DNA from: Elephas maximus indicus
Taxonomy: Eukaryota > Chordata > Mammalia > Proboscidea > Elephantidae
Assembly (NCBI RefSeq): GCF_024166365.1
Contig: NC_064822.1
Span: 107,256,823 to 107,320,822, forward strand
Direction of reading: 5' to 3'
Length of the DNA: 64,000 bases
Part shown: positions 45,751-58,059 of the stretch, in pieces
How positions within the stretch are numbered: the stretch's first letter is position 1
Layout: each line of letters begins with the position of its first letter
The notes under the pieces: model-generated
The model's input: only the letters and a program-made list of their open reading frames with translations
What the model was told of the DNA's origin: nothing
The model's database searches: none
Made by a program: the position numbers and the translations under genes

Positions 45751-48640
45751 AGCACTTGCCTCTGCCCACAGCAGGGGGTCTCCCTGATTGTCTGAGCCTC
45801 TGTCTTCCACCTCCAACCTGTTTGAGCTCTACAAGGGTCCAGGAGTGACCACGGCATCTTCAGGGCTGGAGAACTAGCCCTCTGTGGTTCTTTTCCCCAC
45901 TCCACTGTCCAGGCTGGGGTGGATCTGGGCTGGGTGGATGAATGGGCAGTAACTCCTGAGTCTCTCGTTGGAGAATATTTCCAGCAGGGGGAGCCTCTCG
46001 GCCTTGGAGAAGACCCACCTCCATGCCTGGTCATCTCCAGGAGCAGTGAGAGTCATCTCTAGCAATTCCTCCTCCCAGGCCAAGCGGTTTCTCCCTAATC
46101 CTCTAACAGCTCCTGACTGTAGCCTTTCCTCCTCCTCCCAAAGGCCATTCAGGCTGATCGAAGGGCAAAGAGGCCTCCCTGGGGCCCTGCTGCTCTGCCT
46201 GTGCCTGCCATGGCCAGCCTCTCCACTGACATCCGAGCTTCCCTGCACCCAGCCCTGAAGCTCCTGAGGCTTCCAAACTGAGGTTTCTGACAGCAGAGGC
46301 CAAAAAACCCACGGCAAGGCCCCTGGCTGTGTAGAACACAGGCCACAACGAAGCGCCCTGCAAAGCCGCCCTGCTACCGAGCTTTAGAGCCTGATAGACC
46401 TGGGTTTGAAACCTGGCCCTGCCCCTTATCTACGTGATCAGGGACCCCTCCCAGCCTCGGCCTCCTCATTTATAACATCAAGTGGTGATAATATATAATA
46501 GCTACTTCTCAGGGTAGCTGTGAGGAGTAAACATTGAGCACTGCCTGGTCCACGCTCGGCACTCTGTGGCAGCGGGCAAACAAATGACCAAGAGTGCAGC
46601 TTTGTCAGTACATGTGTCCTTGGGACCCCATGACTTCATCTGTGATTCTAGGATATTATTCTTGTGGCCCCTGGGATGCAAACACATGCCAGCCCCAGAT
46701 CAGCTCCCACACAGCTCTTCTCTCACTCCAGACACAATTCTAGCCCACCCCATCACCACAGCAAGGATGACTGCCAACCTCATCCCCATGTGTGCATTCA
46801 CCCCCGGCCCTGGTAAACTGGGGGCTTCCGCAGAGGAGACCGTGTGGTTGACTGTCCTGATGCAGACTGGAACATCATCCAGGCTCGTTGAGTTGCCAGA
46901 AAGGACTCCTGGGGAATCCTACCCTCACTCCGTGTCAGCAGAGACCATGTCTGCATTCCTAGCCCCTGACTCAACACCTGGCCCATAGAAGCCCCAATAA
47001 ATGTGCACAGAAAAGAACTGAGTTCAGGCTCCACCAAGTTCTGGGATGCTCACAGGGGCCTTTATCATCTCCCTTCTCTCAGGGCTGCTCCAGCTGGGGC
47101 AGCACCCCCGGTTATTCCAGGGCATGCCCCAGGGTTGCTACAGGGTCACTATGAGTCAGAATCACCCCAGGAAACCCCTGCTGAGTCAGGAGGAGGCAAG
47201 GGAGCACATATATGTGGGGAGATCAGAAGGACAGGTAGGGACCCATTGGTCTATGAGGCCCCTGGACAGGATTCCGTCCTCTCTAGCAGGCAAATTTTCC
47301 AGAGGGTTGGTCCACTGCACCAACCACCAGGCCCACAGCACCCCTGTTTCATACTTCCCACTCGCCTCTCAGGACTTTCTCCTGTCAGATCTCACCTAGC
47401 TGCACTGAGCATCCCACCTGGCCAGGTTCATGCCAGAGTTTAGACCTGCTCACTTCTTTCCTTTCCCTCAGAGGAACCATGGCTTTTTACAGTTAAGGAA
47501 GACATCAGGTGGAAGGGAAAACTTGAGGACAGGACCTGGGCCTCCCTCAACCCACTCCCCTCAACTCCTGAGCTCTGCGGATGCTGCTCCAGATGGTCAG
47601 AAGGACTCTGAAACCTCAACCACACAGTCACACACAAGCAATGTCACATGCAGACACGCAGACGCCCAGGTCCAACAGGGACCTTCAGCCTCACAGGCAC
47701 AGGAGGACACACAAACTTCCAGCTGCACGCAGAGATGTCACACATGCAAACACACATAAACACACCTGCCACACAGGTATACAAATGTACAGACTCACTG
47801 ACAAAGGAAAAGACAAGGACAGGCCCCCCCCAGCCCCGGGTTTCCTAGACAGCAGCCCTCCTCCTATCCTTTCTGTTCTGATGGATCACTCAGTTTCTGC
47901 TTTGTGGCTATTTACTCCCAATCAGCTTGGATAGCCCTTGGCCCCCATTTCCTGCATCTGTGCCAGTGATCTACACTGGGAGAATAATGGGCAGGGGCTG
48001 CAGATGAGGGCAGTCCCAGACACAAGACCTGGCCTGAGGGCCATCAGTTACAGGCCCTGTGGTGCTGGGAAGGGCAGAGCCTGGGCACGGATGCTGGAGG
48101 GGTGGGAAAGGGGCAGGATTTATGGCATTTCCCCTCCAGCTGGAAACAAAGGCAGATTCCTGCGTCCAGTGTGAACAATCCGGTTCCACCCACCCCAGTG
48201 GCTGGAGCTGAAGGAAATTCCGCTGGCCTCTGGCCTAGCCCAGCCATTCAGCCCTCTCTTTCAAAAAATTTCTTTCCCAGCCAGGGCAATACCCACTCTT
48301 AAATCCTGAGCAAACCCTTCTTGTTCAAATATCAAGCCCTTCCTAGTGGGGATGGTCACCTTAATCCCTTAGACTCTCTCCCTGGGCCAGCAAAGGTCCC
48401 TTCAGCTCCACCCAAGAGCCTGCCAGGCCCCTTCCCCCTTTCCAGCCAACTCTGCCCCCCCTCGCCCAAGCAAACACAGACCTTATTTCTCTTTAGAGTG
48501 GGAGAAAGTCTTGATGCCTCTAGAAATTTCTGGGCAATAGTAAATGCTCAACGAGGTCCCCAAGCCATCTCAACTGTCATGAATTTCAACTCAACACCAC
48601 AAATAACAAGATTGTTACCTACCTTAGTTATTTGACATGT
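45750..48640. other. Intergenic stretch between ANKRD33 and ACVRL1
   Basis: Contains one MIR (46380) and a CA-rich patch near 47630-47800. No coding exon was recognised. Confidence 0.5.
46380..46560 (+). mobile_element. MIR
   Basis: TAGACCTGGGTTTGAAACCT, CTCCTCATTTATAACATCAA, GTAGCTGTGAGGAGTAAA. Confidence 0.65.
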
Positions 48641-48645
48641 CTTGC

Positions 48646-48816
48646 AGGGCCCTAGAGGCACAGCGGTTAAGTGTTCGGCCGCTAACCAAAAGGTCAGCAA
48701 TTTGTACCCACCAGTTGCTCCTTGGAAACCCTATGGAGCAGTTCTACTCTTAGCAACCTATAGGGTTGCTAAGTTGCAATTTACTCAATAGTGTTGGGTT
48801 GGTTTGTTTGTTTTGG
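48646..48816 (+). mobile_element. AfroSINE
   Basis: GGGCCCTAGAGGCACAGCGG head; a small internal duplication 'tagcaacctatagggttgc'; TTGGTTTGTTTGTTTTGG tail. Confidence 0.9.
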
Positions 48817-48992
48817 TACCAAGTGCCATGATTAAAGAGCTTTGCTGCTAACTGAAAGGTTGGTGGTTGAACCCACAAGCTGCTGCACGGGAGAAAGATG
48901 TGGCAGTTTGCTTCCACAGAGATTATAGCCTTGGAAGCCCTATAAGGCAGTCCTACCCTGTACAGGCTCACTATAAGTTGGAATTCACAAGA
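48817..48992 (+). mobile_element. Older AfroSINE subtype, head-to-tail with the previous one
   Basis: TTTGCTGCTAACTGAAAGG, then GCAGTTTGCTTCCACAGAG and CACTATAAGTTGGAATTCAC. Confidence 0.82.
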
Positions 48993-49394
48993 TGGTGGGG
49001 GCAGGGGTGTCCTTTACTGCATCCAAATTGCAGCTCTAGGGAAGGGTGAGGGTTCCGCTTAGTGAATACAGACAGAACAGGAACTAAAGCTTTGAGTATA
49101 TTATTTAAAATTACAAAACAATAATATGATGATCAATAATCAAGAGGGAGAGAATCTGAATGACCTAAATCCTGGCACTCTTAAATAAGGCCTGAAACTT
49201 TTAAATCTGGAGATAGTAGCGTAAACATGTTATTTTGAGTTACTGAAGTAAATGCCAGAGGAACTAAAAACAGAAACTTTCAGAAGGGGGTTGCCCTCAG
49301 CAAGGGATCTGGGAGTAGGAATAGTTGCTTCTCGCTCTAAACTCTTCGCTTTAGGAGGTTTCAGTTACCGGGTTCAACCTCAGTCCAAAAATGT

Positions 49395-49665
49395 CAAACA
49401 AGTAGTGTGATGCAATCTCGCGCCTTCCCGCTTCATCCCGCCCAGGGACCACAGTCACATAACTTCATTGTTATAATTGTTCTATTTTATTATTAGTTAT
49501 TGTTGTTAACCTCTTATTGGGCCCAATTGTAAATAAAACTTTGTCATAGGTATGCATGTATAGGTCAAAACATAGTACATAGGGTTCGGCACTATTCGCG
49601 GTTTCAGGCATCCACAGAGGTCTTGGAGCATATCTCTGGTGGATAAGGGGGGGCTACTGTATTTA
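49395..49665 (+). mobile_element. Tigger/MER2-type DNA transposon end
   Basis: TTCGGCACTATTCGCGGTTT, CAGGCATCCACAGAGGTCTT and GGATAAGGGGGGGCTACTG match the terminal part of Tigger1/MER2 elements. Confidence 0.72.
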
Positions 49666-49787
49666 TTTTACCCCTTCCTTATTCAGAATTTCTTTAATTT
49701 TTTTCGAAATGGCTGCCTTATAGGTCAAAGTTTTCTCCAGGAGCCGTACATTCATCTTTATAATAACCCCTCAGATAAAGTTATGGA

Positions 49788-50362
49788 TTGAATTATGTCC
49801 CCCCAAAATTAAAAAAAAAAACGCAGTGCCATCGAGTCGATTCCGACTCATAGCGACCCTATAGGACAGACTAGAACTACCCCATAGTTTCCAAGGAGCT
49901 CCTGGCGAATTCGAACTAGTTAGCAGAATTCGAACTGGTTAGCAGCCGTAGCGCTTAACCACTACGCCACCAGGCCCCCCCCCACCCCCGCCAAAATACA
50001 TGTTGTAAATCCTAACCTCTATGCCTGTGGTTACAATCCCATTTCTGAGTGGGTTCTTTCCTACGTTAATGCGGAAGGATCTTGAGCCAATCTCTTTGAA
50101 ATACAAAAAGAGATTAAACAAGCCAGCAGAGGAGCGATGGGGTAAAATAGATGCCAAGACACAGAGATCTCCAAGGAACCAGGAAGCAAAGCTGAAGAGA
50201 CAAAGCGTTTCCTCCAGAGTCCACAGAGAGAAAGGCTTCCCCTTGAGCCAGTGCTCTGAATTCCGACTTCTAGACTCCTAAACCGTGAGAAAATAAATTT
50301 GTTTGTTAAAGCCATCCATTTGTGATAGTTCTGTTATAGCAGCACTAGATAACTAAGACAGA
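49788..50362 (+). mobile_element. MaLR/ERVL-type LTR, interrupted by a SINE
   Basis: TTATGGATTGAATTATGTCC start, a CCCCCCAAAATT break point, resuming CCAAAATACATGTTGTAAAT. It ends GAGAAAATAAATTTGTTTGT, GTTATAGCAGCACTAGATAA, CTAAGACA. Same family as 37184-37681, opposite strand. Confidence 0.8.
49810..49975 (-). mobile_element. AfroSINE inserted in an LTR
   Basis: CATCGAGTCGATTCCGACTC and ACTACGCCACCAGGCCCCC. It carries a 19-bp tandem duplication (49907-49925 / 49926-49944, GAATTCGAACT(A/G)GTTAGCA). It splits the LTR-like sequence around it. Confidence 0.93.
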
Positions 50363-50599
50363 TAGGTACTAGAAGAACAGGCAATACTTACTACTCGTCT
50401 TTGAACAGGTAAAGAAATTGAGGCCCATGGTCACAAAGACAAACCTCAGGTCTCCTGACCCCTGCTACAGTGTTGTCTCCTACCCCACAGTTCCACCTCC
50501 CTCCCTCAAAACAAACCGAATTATCTGTGTGGGTTTTACAGCTCATAAAGGATTTTCACGCATATTTTGCTTTTAGTCTAAGAATGTGGTAGAGAAGGA

Positions 50600-50786
50600 A
50601 TTATTAACACGGTCAGCTGCTAACTGAAAGGTTGGAGGTTTGAGTCCACCCAGAGGCACCTCAGAAGAAAGGCCTGACAATTTACTTCTGAAAAACCAGC
50701 CATTGGAAACCCTGTGGAGCACAGTTCTACTCTGACATGCATGCAGTTGCCATGAGTTGTGACTTGATGACAATTGGTTTCTTACA
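50600..50786 (+). mobile_element. Older AfroSINE subtype
   Basis: CAGCTGCTAACTGAAAGGTT, GAGTCCACCCAGAGGCACC, TTTACTTCTGAAAAACCAGC. Confidence 0.87.
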
Positions 50787-50789
50787 GGT

Positions 50790-53185
50790 ATGGAAACGGA
50801 GGCTAACACAGAGGTATTCTAACTCCAAGCTTGGGTTCTTTCCACTAACTTCCCTCCATCTCCAGTGGCAAGGCCAGAGTTTGGTGGGCGAGAGTTAGAA
50901 CCTCTGGGAGGGGCAACTCCGAGGTTGTAGGACTGGCAGGGAAGAGACAGCTGTGGAGTAGTTTCTCCACAGAGCCTATCTCCACACCAACCCACCTGCT
51001 GTGCATCATGTGGGCGCCATCTAATCACGAGACTCTCCTGTCCTGGCATGCCATCCCTGCCCCAAGAGGTTCCATCCTGAGATGAATCATCCTGAAGGCT
51101 TGACAGTGGCCAAAGAGTGGACAGACCCACCTAAGGAAGATCCTGGAGGAGCTGGAGAGGAAGAGGAAGATGACTTGGCGGCTCAAAGTCTGGGAATCTG
51201 GCCTCTGTCTGCCAGTCTCTTCCTGTGTGCTGGGCAGAACCCTGACTACCCCCGTGCCCTCCCCCTCCCCAAAGCATGGCACCAGCCAAACAGCCTTTGT
51301 TGCCTGAGTTGTATTGGCGGGCTAAGTACCAGGTCATTTCCTGAACCTTAGAGCTAAAGAAAATCATACAAGGCTGGGAAGGAGCTTGGAATTATCTGCT
51401 GTAAACCCTCAGTGTACAGAGGAGGAAACTGAAGCCCAGAAAGGTGATCCAGGCCTAGAACCTAGACCCCACAATCCCTACTCCCCGCCATGGTCTTCTG
51501 CCTTGAGCTGGAGGAAACCTAGAGAGGTTATTTCCTCTCCCGCTTCCTCCAGGCAAAACCCCACCTCCACCCAGCCCACAAAACTGAGAATCCCTCCCCT
51601 GTGTTGAATAATTGAATGAATGGAATTTACGGGTACCTGCCCCATTTCTCCCCTAAAGGAGACCCATGGTTTTTCCTCCTAGGGTACCCTGTCCTAGCTC
51701 TCATGTTTGAAAAGTCCCTAAATTGTCTAATCTCAATCTTCTCTGTGATTTAAGTGGAGCAAAGCTCAGCTAATTTCCCTCCCTCGCTTTTTTCTCCAAT
51801 CTCCCTGGTGCTGAACCAGCTACATAATTTGTGGGGCCCAGTGCAAAATGAAAATGCTGAGTCGTTTGTTCACAGATTATTAAACCATTTCGAGATGGCA
51901 GTAGCAGAGCATTAAACCGTACAGTTTGTATCGTATGCTCGTGAAACCGGGCCTGCCCTGGTGTCAAGGGCACTGCTTGAACTCAATACTTCTATCTAGC
52001 TGAGCCTGAGAGGTCAAGATCTCCATTCCCATCTTCCTGCTGGACTCCGGGTCACCTGCCTCCATAGGTGAGACTCTCCTTTAGGTTTTACCCCACACGC
52101 CCTTCCCAGGATCTCTGGGCCTCTGTCTCCCGCACTGCTGGGAAACCCTTCTGCATATCTAAATCTAAATCTTGGTCCTTTGGGCCTGTTTCATCTTGTT
52201 CTGTCCTCACCGAATATGGGGAACAGCTGGTGCCTCTGAGTAATTAATTCTTGTAGACTTGGACACAGGCTGTAATTCCTTTTCCCTTTCCTCATTGGGC
52301 TGGGTCCCCAGCACTTTCTCCAACTCTGTGTCCCTCCTCCGATGCCTCCTCCAGGTTCTCTGTGTACTTTGGAAGGCAGGGGGCTCAGATAAACCTCAGA
52401 GAGCACCAGTCAGGGTCCAGAGGGCTCAGTGCTCTGGGGACGTGGGGAGACTCCAGCATTGATGAGTAGTAGCCCTTCCACATTGGGCCCTCCCTTCCTC
52501 CTCCCAAACCTTACTCTAGTTTATCTGAGTCCTAGATAAACAGCCCCCCATCCCCAAAGACTCTCATCAGCCACTCTCTCGTCCACCTCCATGTCTCTGT
52601 CCTCACTGTGTGTCCCAGACTGAAAGCTTCCTTTGGGGAAGCCCTCACTCCTACTTCCCAGATCCATGGGCTTGGGGAGGGAGAGGTTTATCAGAAGCCA
52701 AGGCTGGGCAGGGGGAGAGGGGATATGAAAGATGGATGCGCCGCCAGACTCCCAGTTCTCCAGCTAATCGAGTGCCCAAGTGGCTGTTATAATCTGAAAG
52801 AGTAGATACCGTAATCCCATAGTACTTCCTATTGGCCGATGGACACAGCTCTGTCCCAACACTGAAATCTGAATGTGCCGTGCCGGGTTCTGGGAGTTCG
52901 CAATGCTTACAACAAGTTGTGAAGCAGCTGCAGGGTGGGGGATAGGGAGGGTTTCAGCAGAGGAAGTGAGGTCAGTCAACAACTGATGCCTAGTCTGAGT
53001 TTTTGACCATCTCCCCCAGCCTCTATTCCTGTCAGAGGGTGAGGGTCTTTGGCCCAACTGACAGATGCAAGCAAGACACCTTAGAGGTCTGCTCCCATTC
53101 CCAATACCCATTTCTTTTTTCAGTTGGCTATGAAGCCACTCCCTCCCCAGCCTTTTCATTCATTAATTTAACTAACACTTTTATG
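50790..53185. other. Intergenic stretch, nothing recognised
   Basis: Low-copy-looking sequence about 2-4 kb upstream of the ACVRL1 promoter island. It could hold enhancers, but no motif cluster stands out by eye. Confidence 0.45.
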
Positions 53186-53189
53186 GAAG

Positions 53190-53373
53190 ATGGGATGGCA
53201 GTTAAGCACTTGTTACTTGCCTAAAGGCTGGCATTTTGAACCCACCCAGAGGCCTGGAGATCTGCTTCCAAAAGGTCACAGTCTTGAAAACCCTATGGAG
53301 CAGTTGTACTCTGCGCACATGGAGCTGCTGAGTCAGAATGGACTGGATGGCAACTAGCAAAGACGACAACAAC
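53190..53373 (+). mobile_element. Older AfroSINE subtype
   Basis: GAACCCACCCAGAGGCCTGG, GCTTCCAAAAGGTCACAG, tail AAAGACGACAACAAC. Confidence 0.85.
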
Positions 53374-53381
53374 CCTGTCAA

Positions 53382-53594
53382 AGGTCCCTGGGTGGTGCAA
53401 ACGGTTTGTGCCTGGCTACTGACTTAAAGATTGCCGGTTCAAACTCGCCCAGTGGTACCACGGAAGAAAGGCCTGGGGATCTGCTTTCATAAAGATTACA
53501 GTCAAGAAAACCCTATGGAACTCAGTTCTACTTGGTAACACATGGGGTGGCCATGAGTCGGAATCCACTCCACCACAACAGTTTTTGTTTGTTT
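53382..53594 (+). mobile_element. Older AfroSINE subtype
   Basis: GGTCCCTGGGTGGTGCAAAC head, GCTTTCATAAAGATTACAG, GCCATGAGTCGGAATCCACT. In tandem with the previous copy. Confidence 0.88.
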
Positions 53595-53999
53595 ACCCCA
53601 TGTCAGGCACAGCCAGCCAGCACTTTTGCTATGAACTGAAATAAGTCACATTTCCCTTTATTCTTAAAACAGCCCTAAGAGGCTGGCACTGTTTGTAATT
53701 TCCATTTAGCAGGTGGGGGACTAAGGCACGAGAGATGTCACTTGTCTAAATTTAGGCAACTAGCCTGCATTCCCAAGTAGGTAGTCTGACTTGAGTCTTT
53801 GGGATAACCAAGAGGCTAGACTCCAGGGGGCTCACAGTGGTTGGAGGACAGCAAGACAATGTCAGAGCTCTGAACCTGTGCAGGGGCCTCAGAGGAAGAG
53901 TTTCTGCCAGGGGAAGAAGCCCATTCTGCTCTTCTCCCTGGCGCCTGTCTCCTAAGTGTTCTGAGAAAGGCTCCAGTCCCCACCTCCATTTGGTGGAGC

Positions 54000-55110
54000 T
54001 GGGAGCCGGTCTCAAAGAGGGCGGCCCAAGGCTGCTCTCAGCGGCTCCCCGCCATTCTGGCCGCCCTTGGTTGGGAGTTGCATCCCTGCCCCAGCGCAGC
54101 GGCCCAGAGGGGTTCAGACCGTCCACACCACTAACCCAGAGCCGCCCCATCTGGGCCTTTTACTCCTGCGCCAAGCGGGGAGTAGGCTGTGGATGAAGGG
54201 AGGGGACAGGAGGAGATGAAGGGGCCCCAAGGAGGCTGCTAAAGGATTCAAACACAGTAGGGAGTCCTTGCGCGCGGGGAGAGCGCGGAGGCAAAATTAA
54301 TCCGGACCCTGCCAGCCCCAAACTGCTCTGAGCCTACTGGGCAGAGGGCCCTGAGAGGGACCGGCAACTCTCCCCACCCCCATCCCACGTGTCCTTGCCT
54401 CGGTGCCCCTTTCCCGACGCCCAGACTTCAAGTCGCTCCTTCATCCCCCGGCTCTGAGCTGAAGGGGCGCCTCCATCCCCTACCGGGCCACCAGACGCCT
54501 CCCGTCTCGGCTCAGGCCCCCACGGCTCCCGGCCCGGACCCCACGGGACCCCGCGGCCCCAGTCCAAGGCCCGCCCCCTCGGGGAGGCGGATGTGGGAGG
54601 CTCTGGGAGGGGGCTCAGGCCGCGATCCTGGAGCTGGGGAGGCTGCCCTTAGGGGTCCCAGGGGCGGCGCGGGGGAGGGGTCGGCCCTGCAATCCCGAAG
54701 AAGGGAGAGCGGGCGGCCGTCAGCAAGCTGGGCAATAGGAAACAGTTTATTAGGAGGGAGTGGTGGAGCCGGGCCAGGCAGGAAGACGCTGGAATAAGAA
54801 ACATTTTTGCTCCGGCCCCCTTCCCAGTCCCGGGAGGCCGCCGCGCCGGCCGCGCCGAACGAGCCCCTCCCCGGCCCCATCCCCGTCCCCGGCCGCACCC
54901 GGACCCTGGCCAGCCGTCCAGCGCTCTCCGTGCGACAGCGATCGCGGCCGCCTCGGAGGAGAGAGGTGGCCCTCGCCTGCTGCAGGTCTGCGCTCGCCAA
55001 CCGCTGCGCAGGCCCAGAGGTGAGTATAGATCCGCGGGGCGGGGCCGAGTGGGGGGTAGCCTGACCCCCTCCCCTAATGGGCCCGTCCATCGGGTGGATC
55101 CCAGAGACCC
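54000..55110. promoter_or_regulatory. CpG island, ACVRL1 promoter
   Basis: CpG dinucleotides are frequent from about 54000 to 55110 and fall away on both sides. The exon 1 donor lies at its downstream edge. A non-CpG insert, AGGAAACAGTTTATTAGG at about 54738-54755, stands out inside it and could be a factor-binding core. Direction plus is inferred from the donor. Confidence 0.75.
54880..55019 (+). other. ACVRL1: ACVRL1 exon 1 (5' UTR), start approximate
   Basis: A GC-rich stretch ends in a strong donor, GCCCAGAG|GTGAGTAT, with the intron beginning at 55020. It lies 6.5 kb upstream of the ATG exon, comparable to the long first intron of the human gene (recalled). The 5' end cannot be fixed: no TATA box is evident and CpG-island promoters usually start at several sites. 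No in-frame ATG links it to exon 2, so it is called noncoding. Confidence 0.65.
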
Positions 55111-55224
55111 CTTCCGAGAGGTCGCCATAGGGTAGATCCCAGCTCGCCAGGAACGCAAGCCGCTCCCTCCCTCTCCCAGCACATCAGCCCACTACCCACC
55201 TGAGGCTAGGAGCGTCCTGGACGG

Positions 55225-55385
55225 AATCCGGACTGGAAATTAGAAAACCTGGCTTCACATTCCAGCTTCTGAGGGGTGACCTGGGGCCAGTCACTTAACT
55301 TCTCTGTTCTTCTGTCCTCATCCATAAAATGGGCTGAAGGATTCCTGTTCTTTTAAGCTACTGTAAATAATGAACGCATTTATTA
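55225..55385 (+). mobile_element. MIR
   Basis: CTGGCTTCACATTCCAGCTT, CAGTCACTTAACTTCTCTGT and CATAAAATGGGCTG. Confidence 0.72.
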
Positions 55386-55439
55386 TCTTCGTGATCTCAA
55401 CTCCAGTATTCATGTCCCAATTCTGAGAACCGTAAAAAC

Positions 55440-55735
55440 AATACAAAAAACAACAGTTGCCATTAAGTAGATTCTGACTCATGGGAACCCTATGCTGCCA
55501 GAGTGTAAATGTGCTCCATAAGGTTTTCTTCCTTCCACTCTTTCTTTTTCTGAAAAATTCATTTTATTTTTTTTGTTGTTGTTGAGAATATACCTCCATA
55601 GGGTTTTCAATGGCTGAATTTTCAGAAGTAGATCACCAGGCCTTTCTTCCAAAGTGCCTCTGGGTAGACTTGAACCTCCAACCTGTTGGTTAACAATCCA
55701 GGGTGTTGTCTCTTTACACCACCCAGGGACTCCTC
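55440..55735 (-). mobile_element. Older AfroSINE subtype, antisense, with an insert
   Basis: TTGCCATTAAGTAGATTCTG start, and CTCCATAGGGTTTTCAATGG to CACCACCCAGGGACTCCTC end. About 75 extra bases (55518-55595, T-rich, TTTTTTTTGTTGTTGTTGAG) interrupt it and look like a second insertion. Confidence 0.83.
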
Positions 55736-55746
55736 TGAGAACCTTA

Positions 55747-55914
55747 CAAAAAAACCAAATCCATTGCCTTCGGGTCAATTCCAACTCACAGCAGCCCTAT
55801 AGGACAACGCAGAACTTCCCCGTAGTGTTTCCAAGGAGTGGCTGGTGAACTTGAGCTGCCGACCTTTTGGTTTGCAGCCAAGCTCTTAACCACTGCACCA
55901 CGAGGGCTGGCTCC
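55747..55914 (-). mobile_element. AfroSINE, antisense, 12-bp TSD
   Basis: CAAATCCATTGCCTTCGGGT start and CACTGCACCACGAGGGCTGG end. TSD CTGAGAACCTTA at 55735-55746 and 55915-55926. Confidence 0.93.
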
Positions 55915-56375
55915 CTGAGAACCTTAAACATGTGTAATCCAGATTCCTATTACTCCAGCCTTTAGCTCTGTAAAATCCAGGCTTGTCCTGACCTGAAGCT
56001 GGTAGCCTCCCCTGCTCTGTACTGTGCCCCTTCAGGCAGCTGGGCTGGTCAGACAATGAGTGTCCACTTCCAGCTGTTGAGCCTCTTCCTTGAAACCCAC
56101 TTTTCCAGACCAGCCCCTGCAGTTCTTAGTTAAAGACTCTGACACCATAACTCCATCCCACAAGCCTTGCCCCCAACCCTGCATCAGGACCCAGGCCAAA
56201 GGGGATTCCTGTTTCCCTTCAGGCTGGGACCCTAGGTTTTCAGTCAGCCCTAAAGCCCAGTGCTCTTCAGCCCACCCAAGGGATGGCTGCCCACCCCCTT
56301 TTCTTCTCAGAGGATAGGGGCATAGTGGATACTAGCTCTCACCCTCTATTTATAGGCAGCTTCTGTCTCAGTCAG

Positions 56376-56541
56376 AAACCCTGGTGGCCTAGTGGTTAAG
56401 TGCTATGGCTGCTAACCAAAGGGTCGGCAGTTCTAATCCACCAGGCGCTCCTTGGAAACTCTATGGGGCAGTTCTACTCTGTCCTATAGGGTCACTTTGA
56501 GTCAGAATTGGCTCAACGGCACTGGGTTTGGTTTTTTTTGG
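56376..56541 (+). mobile_element. AfroSINE with 15-bp TSD
   Basis: AAACCCTGGTGGCCTAGTGG head and TTTGGTTTTTTTTGG tail. TSD TTCTGTCTCAGTCAG is perfect at 56361-56375 and 56542-56556. In ACVRL1 intron 1. Confidence 0.96.
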
Positions 56542-56644
56542 TTCTGTCTCAGTCAGGTTCTGTCCGCTCTGATCCCTCACTGCCCCATCTGTCCTAGTAC
56601 CCTGTCCTCTCATCTTACCTGTTCTGCCATCTCATCAGGTTGTT

Positions 56645-56835
56645 AAAAACATCTACCATCTATTGTATACTTGCTATGTAGACACTTCCAGAGAATTTGC
56701 AGGATTTTTCATGTAATCCCGGCAACAACCTAGCAGAAGAAGCGTTATTGTGCCCATGTACAGAAGAAGAAACAGACTCAGGCTTGAAGAACTTGTCCAA
56801 AGCACCATGAATGGTGCAAGAGGCAGGGTTGGGCT
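56645..56835 (-). mobile_element. MIR, antisense
   Basis: TATTGTATACTTGCTATGTA, CATGTACAGAAGAAGAAACA and AGAACTTGTCC. Confidence 0.6.
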
Positions 56836-56837
56836 TT

Positions 56838-57080
56838 TTGTAACATTTATTAAGTGCTTATTTTTTTTTATATACCACTTAATGCTCTGCTAAATAATTA
56901 TACAACCAATATACCTATCAGATAAGCACTGTTATTATTCTCATTTTACATATGAGGAAATCTAAGCCTTAGAAAGTTTAAGTAAGTTGCCCAAATCACA
57001 TAGCTCTAAGTGGTAGAGGCAGGATTCAAACCCAGGTCTATATGATTCAGAGCCCACACTTTGACCTCGGCACTGTGCCA
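56838..57080 (-). mobile_element. MIR, antisense, long
   Basis: ATTTTACATATGAGGAAATC, AGTAAGTTGCCCAAATCACA, GGATTCAAACCCAGGTCTAT. Two MIRs lie head to tail here. Confidence 0.85.
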
Positions 57081-57242
57081 TGCTCTCTGCACGTTCTGCT
57101 GGAGACCCTAAAATCCAGGCTTATTCTTTTTTAATAAGATAGAATTTTTAATGTTATATAAAAGACATCCGGAGGTGCCAGCAAATCTGACCTTGAGTTT
57201 GCAGCACAGACCCAGGATATTTGAATCTGGTAGTTGTGGTTG

Positions 57243-57340
57243 AAGTCCCTAGGTGCTGCAAACAGTTAATGCACTCAGTTGCTAACCTGAAGGTTGGAGG
57301 TTTGAGTCCATCCTGAGGTGCCTTGGGAGAGAGAATTCAG
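57243..57340 (+). mobile_element. Older AfroSINE subtype, 3'-truncated
   Basis: AGTCCCTAGGTGCTGCAAAC head and GTTTGAGTCCATCCTGAGG; the tail half is missing. Confidence 0.75.
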
Positions 57341-58059
57341 GCTTATTCTGCTCTGTCACATTGCTGTGAGGAGTGAGTGAAATGATGGAGATGAAAGTGC
57401 TTTGTGTGTTGTTAAGGGCAACCTAACCTGAACAACACAGCCTAGTCCTCTGCTATTTGGGTAGACCTGCTAAACTTCAGAGCTGGGCAGAATGGTCATA
57501 TTTAATGCAGTGCCAGCCCGGTGACAATCCCTGCTCTGCTGAGCCCCTACAACTGATGGGGGAGCAGGTTCTAGCAATCCCTCAGGTGTGCTGCAGTGAA
57601 AATACCAATAACCCCCTTCCAGGCACACCCCTACTCTGACTTTCCGCACCTGCAGCTCAGACTTTGATGAGAAATCCTACAGTAGATGATTTCTGACCAC
57701 CACGCTGTCTTTGAATCTACACAGACCCCCATGAGGGTGCACACTGGTAACAGCAGCAGCAGATAATTTATAACCATCCACCAGCAACCACACGCTCTTT
57801 TTTCTCCTTTAAGAGATTTGCTTAACATCAAACAATTGAAGGGATAACAATGAACAAGGAATGATTTAATATCAGCAATTTAAATTTATCAAGACACACT
57901 TGGTGACTCTGGGCAAGAAACTTAACATTCCCCAGTCTCAGTCTCCCCACTGGGTTGTTGTAAGGATTCAGTGAGACAGCTCCAGTCCTTGAGCTGAGTT
58001 GTAACACTTCCCCTAGAAGGCCCCGAGGAGGACCGAGCAGCAGAGAGTGAGAAGAAGCT

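Noticed and set aside
54512-55182. Long minus-strand frames in the ACVRL1 island
   Set aside because: Antisense GC artefacts. The clear signal there is the plus-strand donor at 55020.
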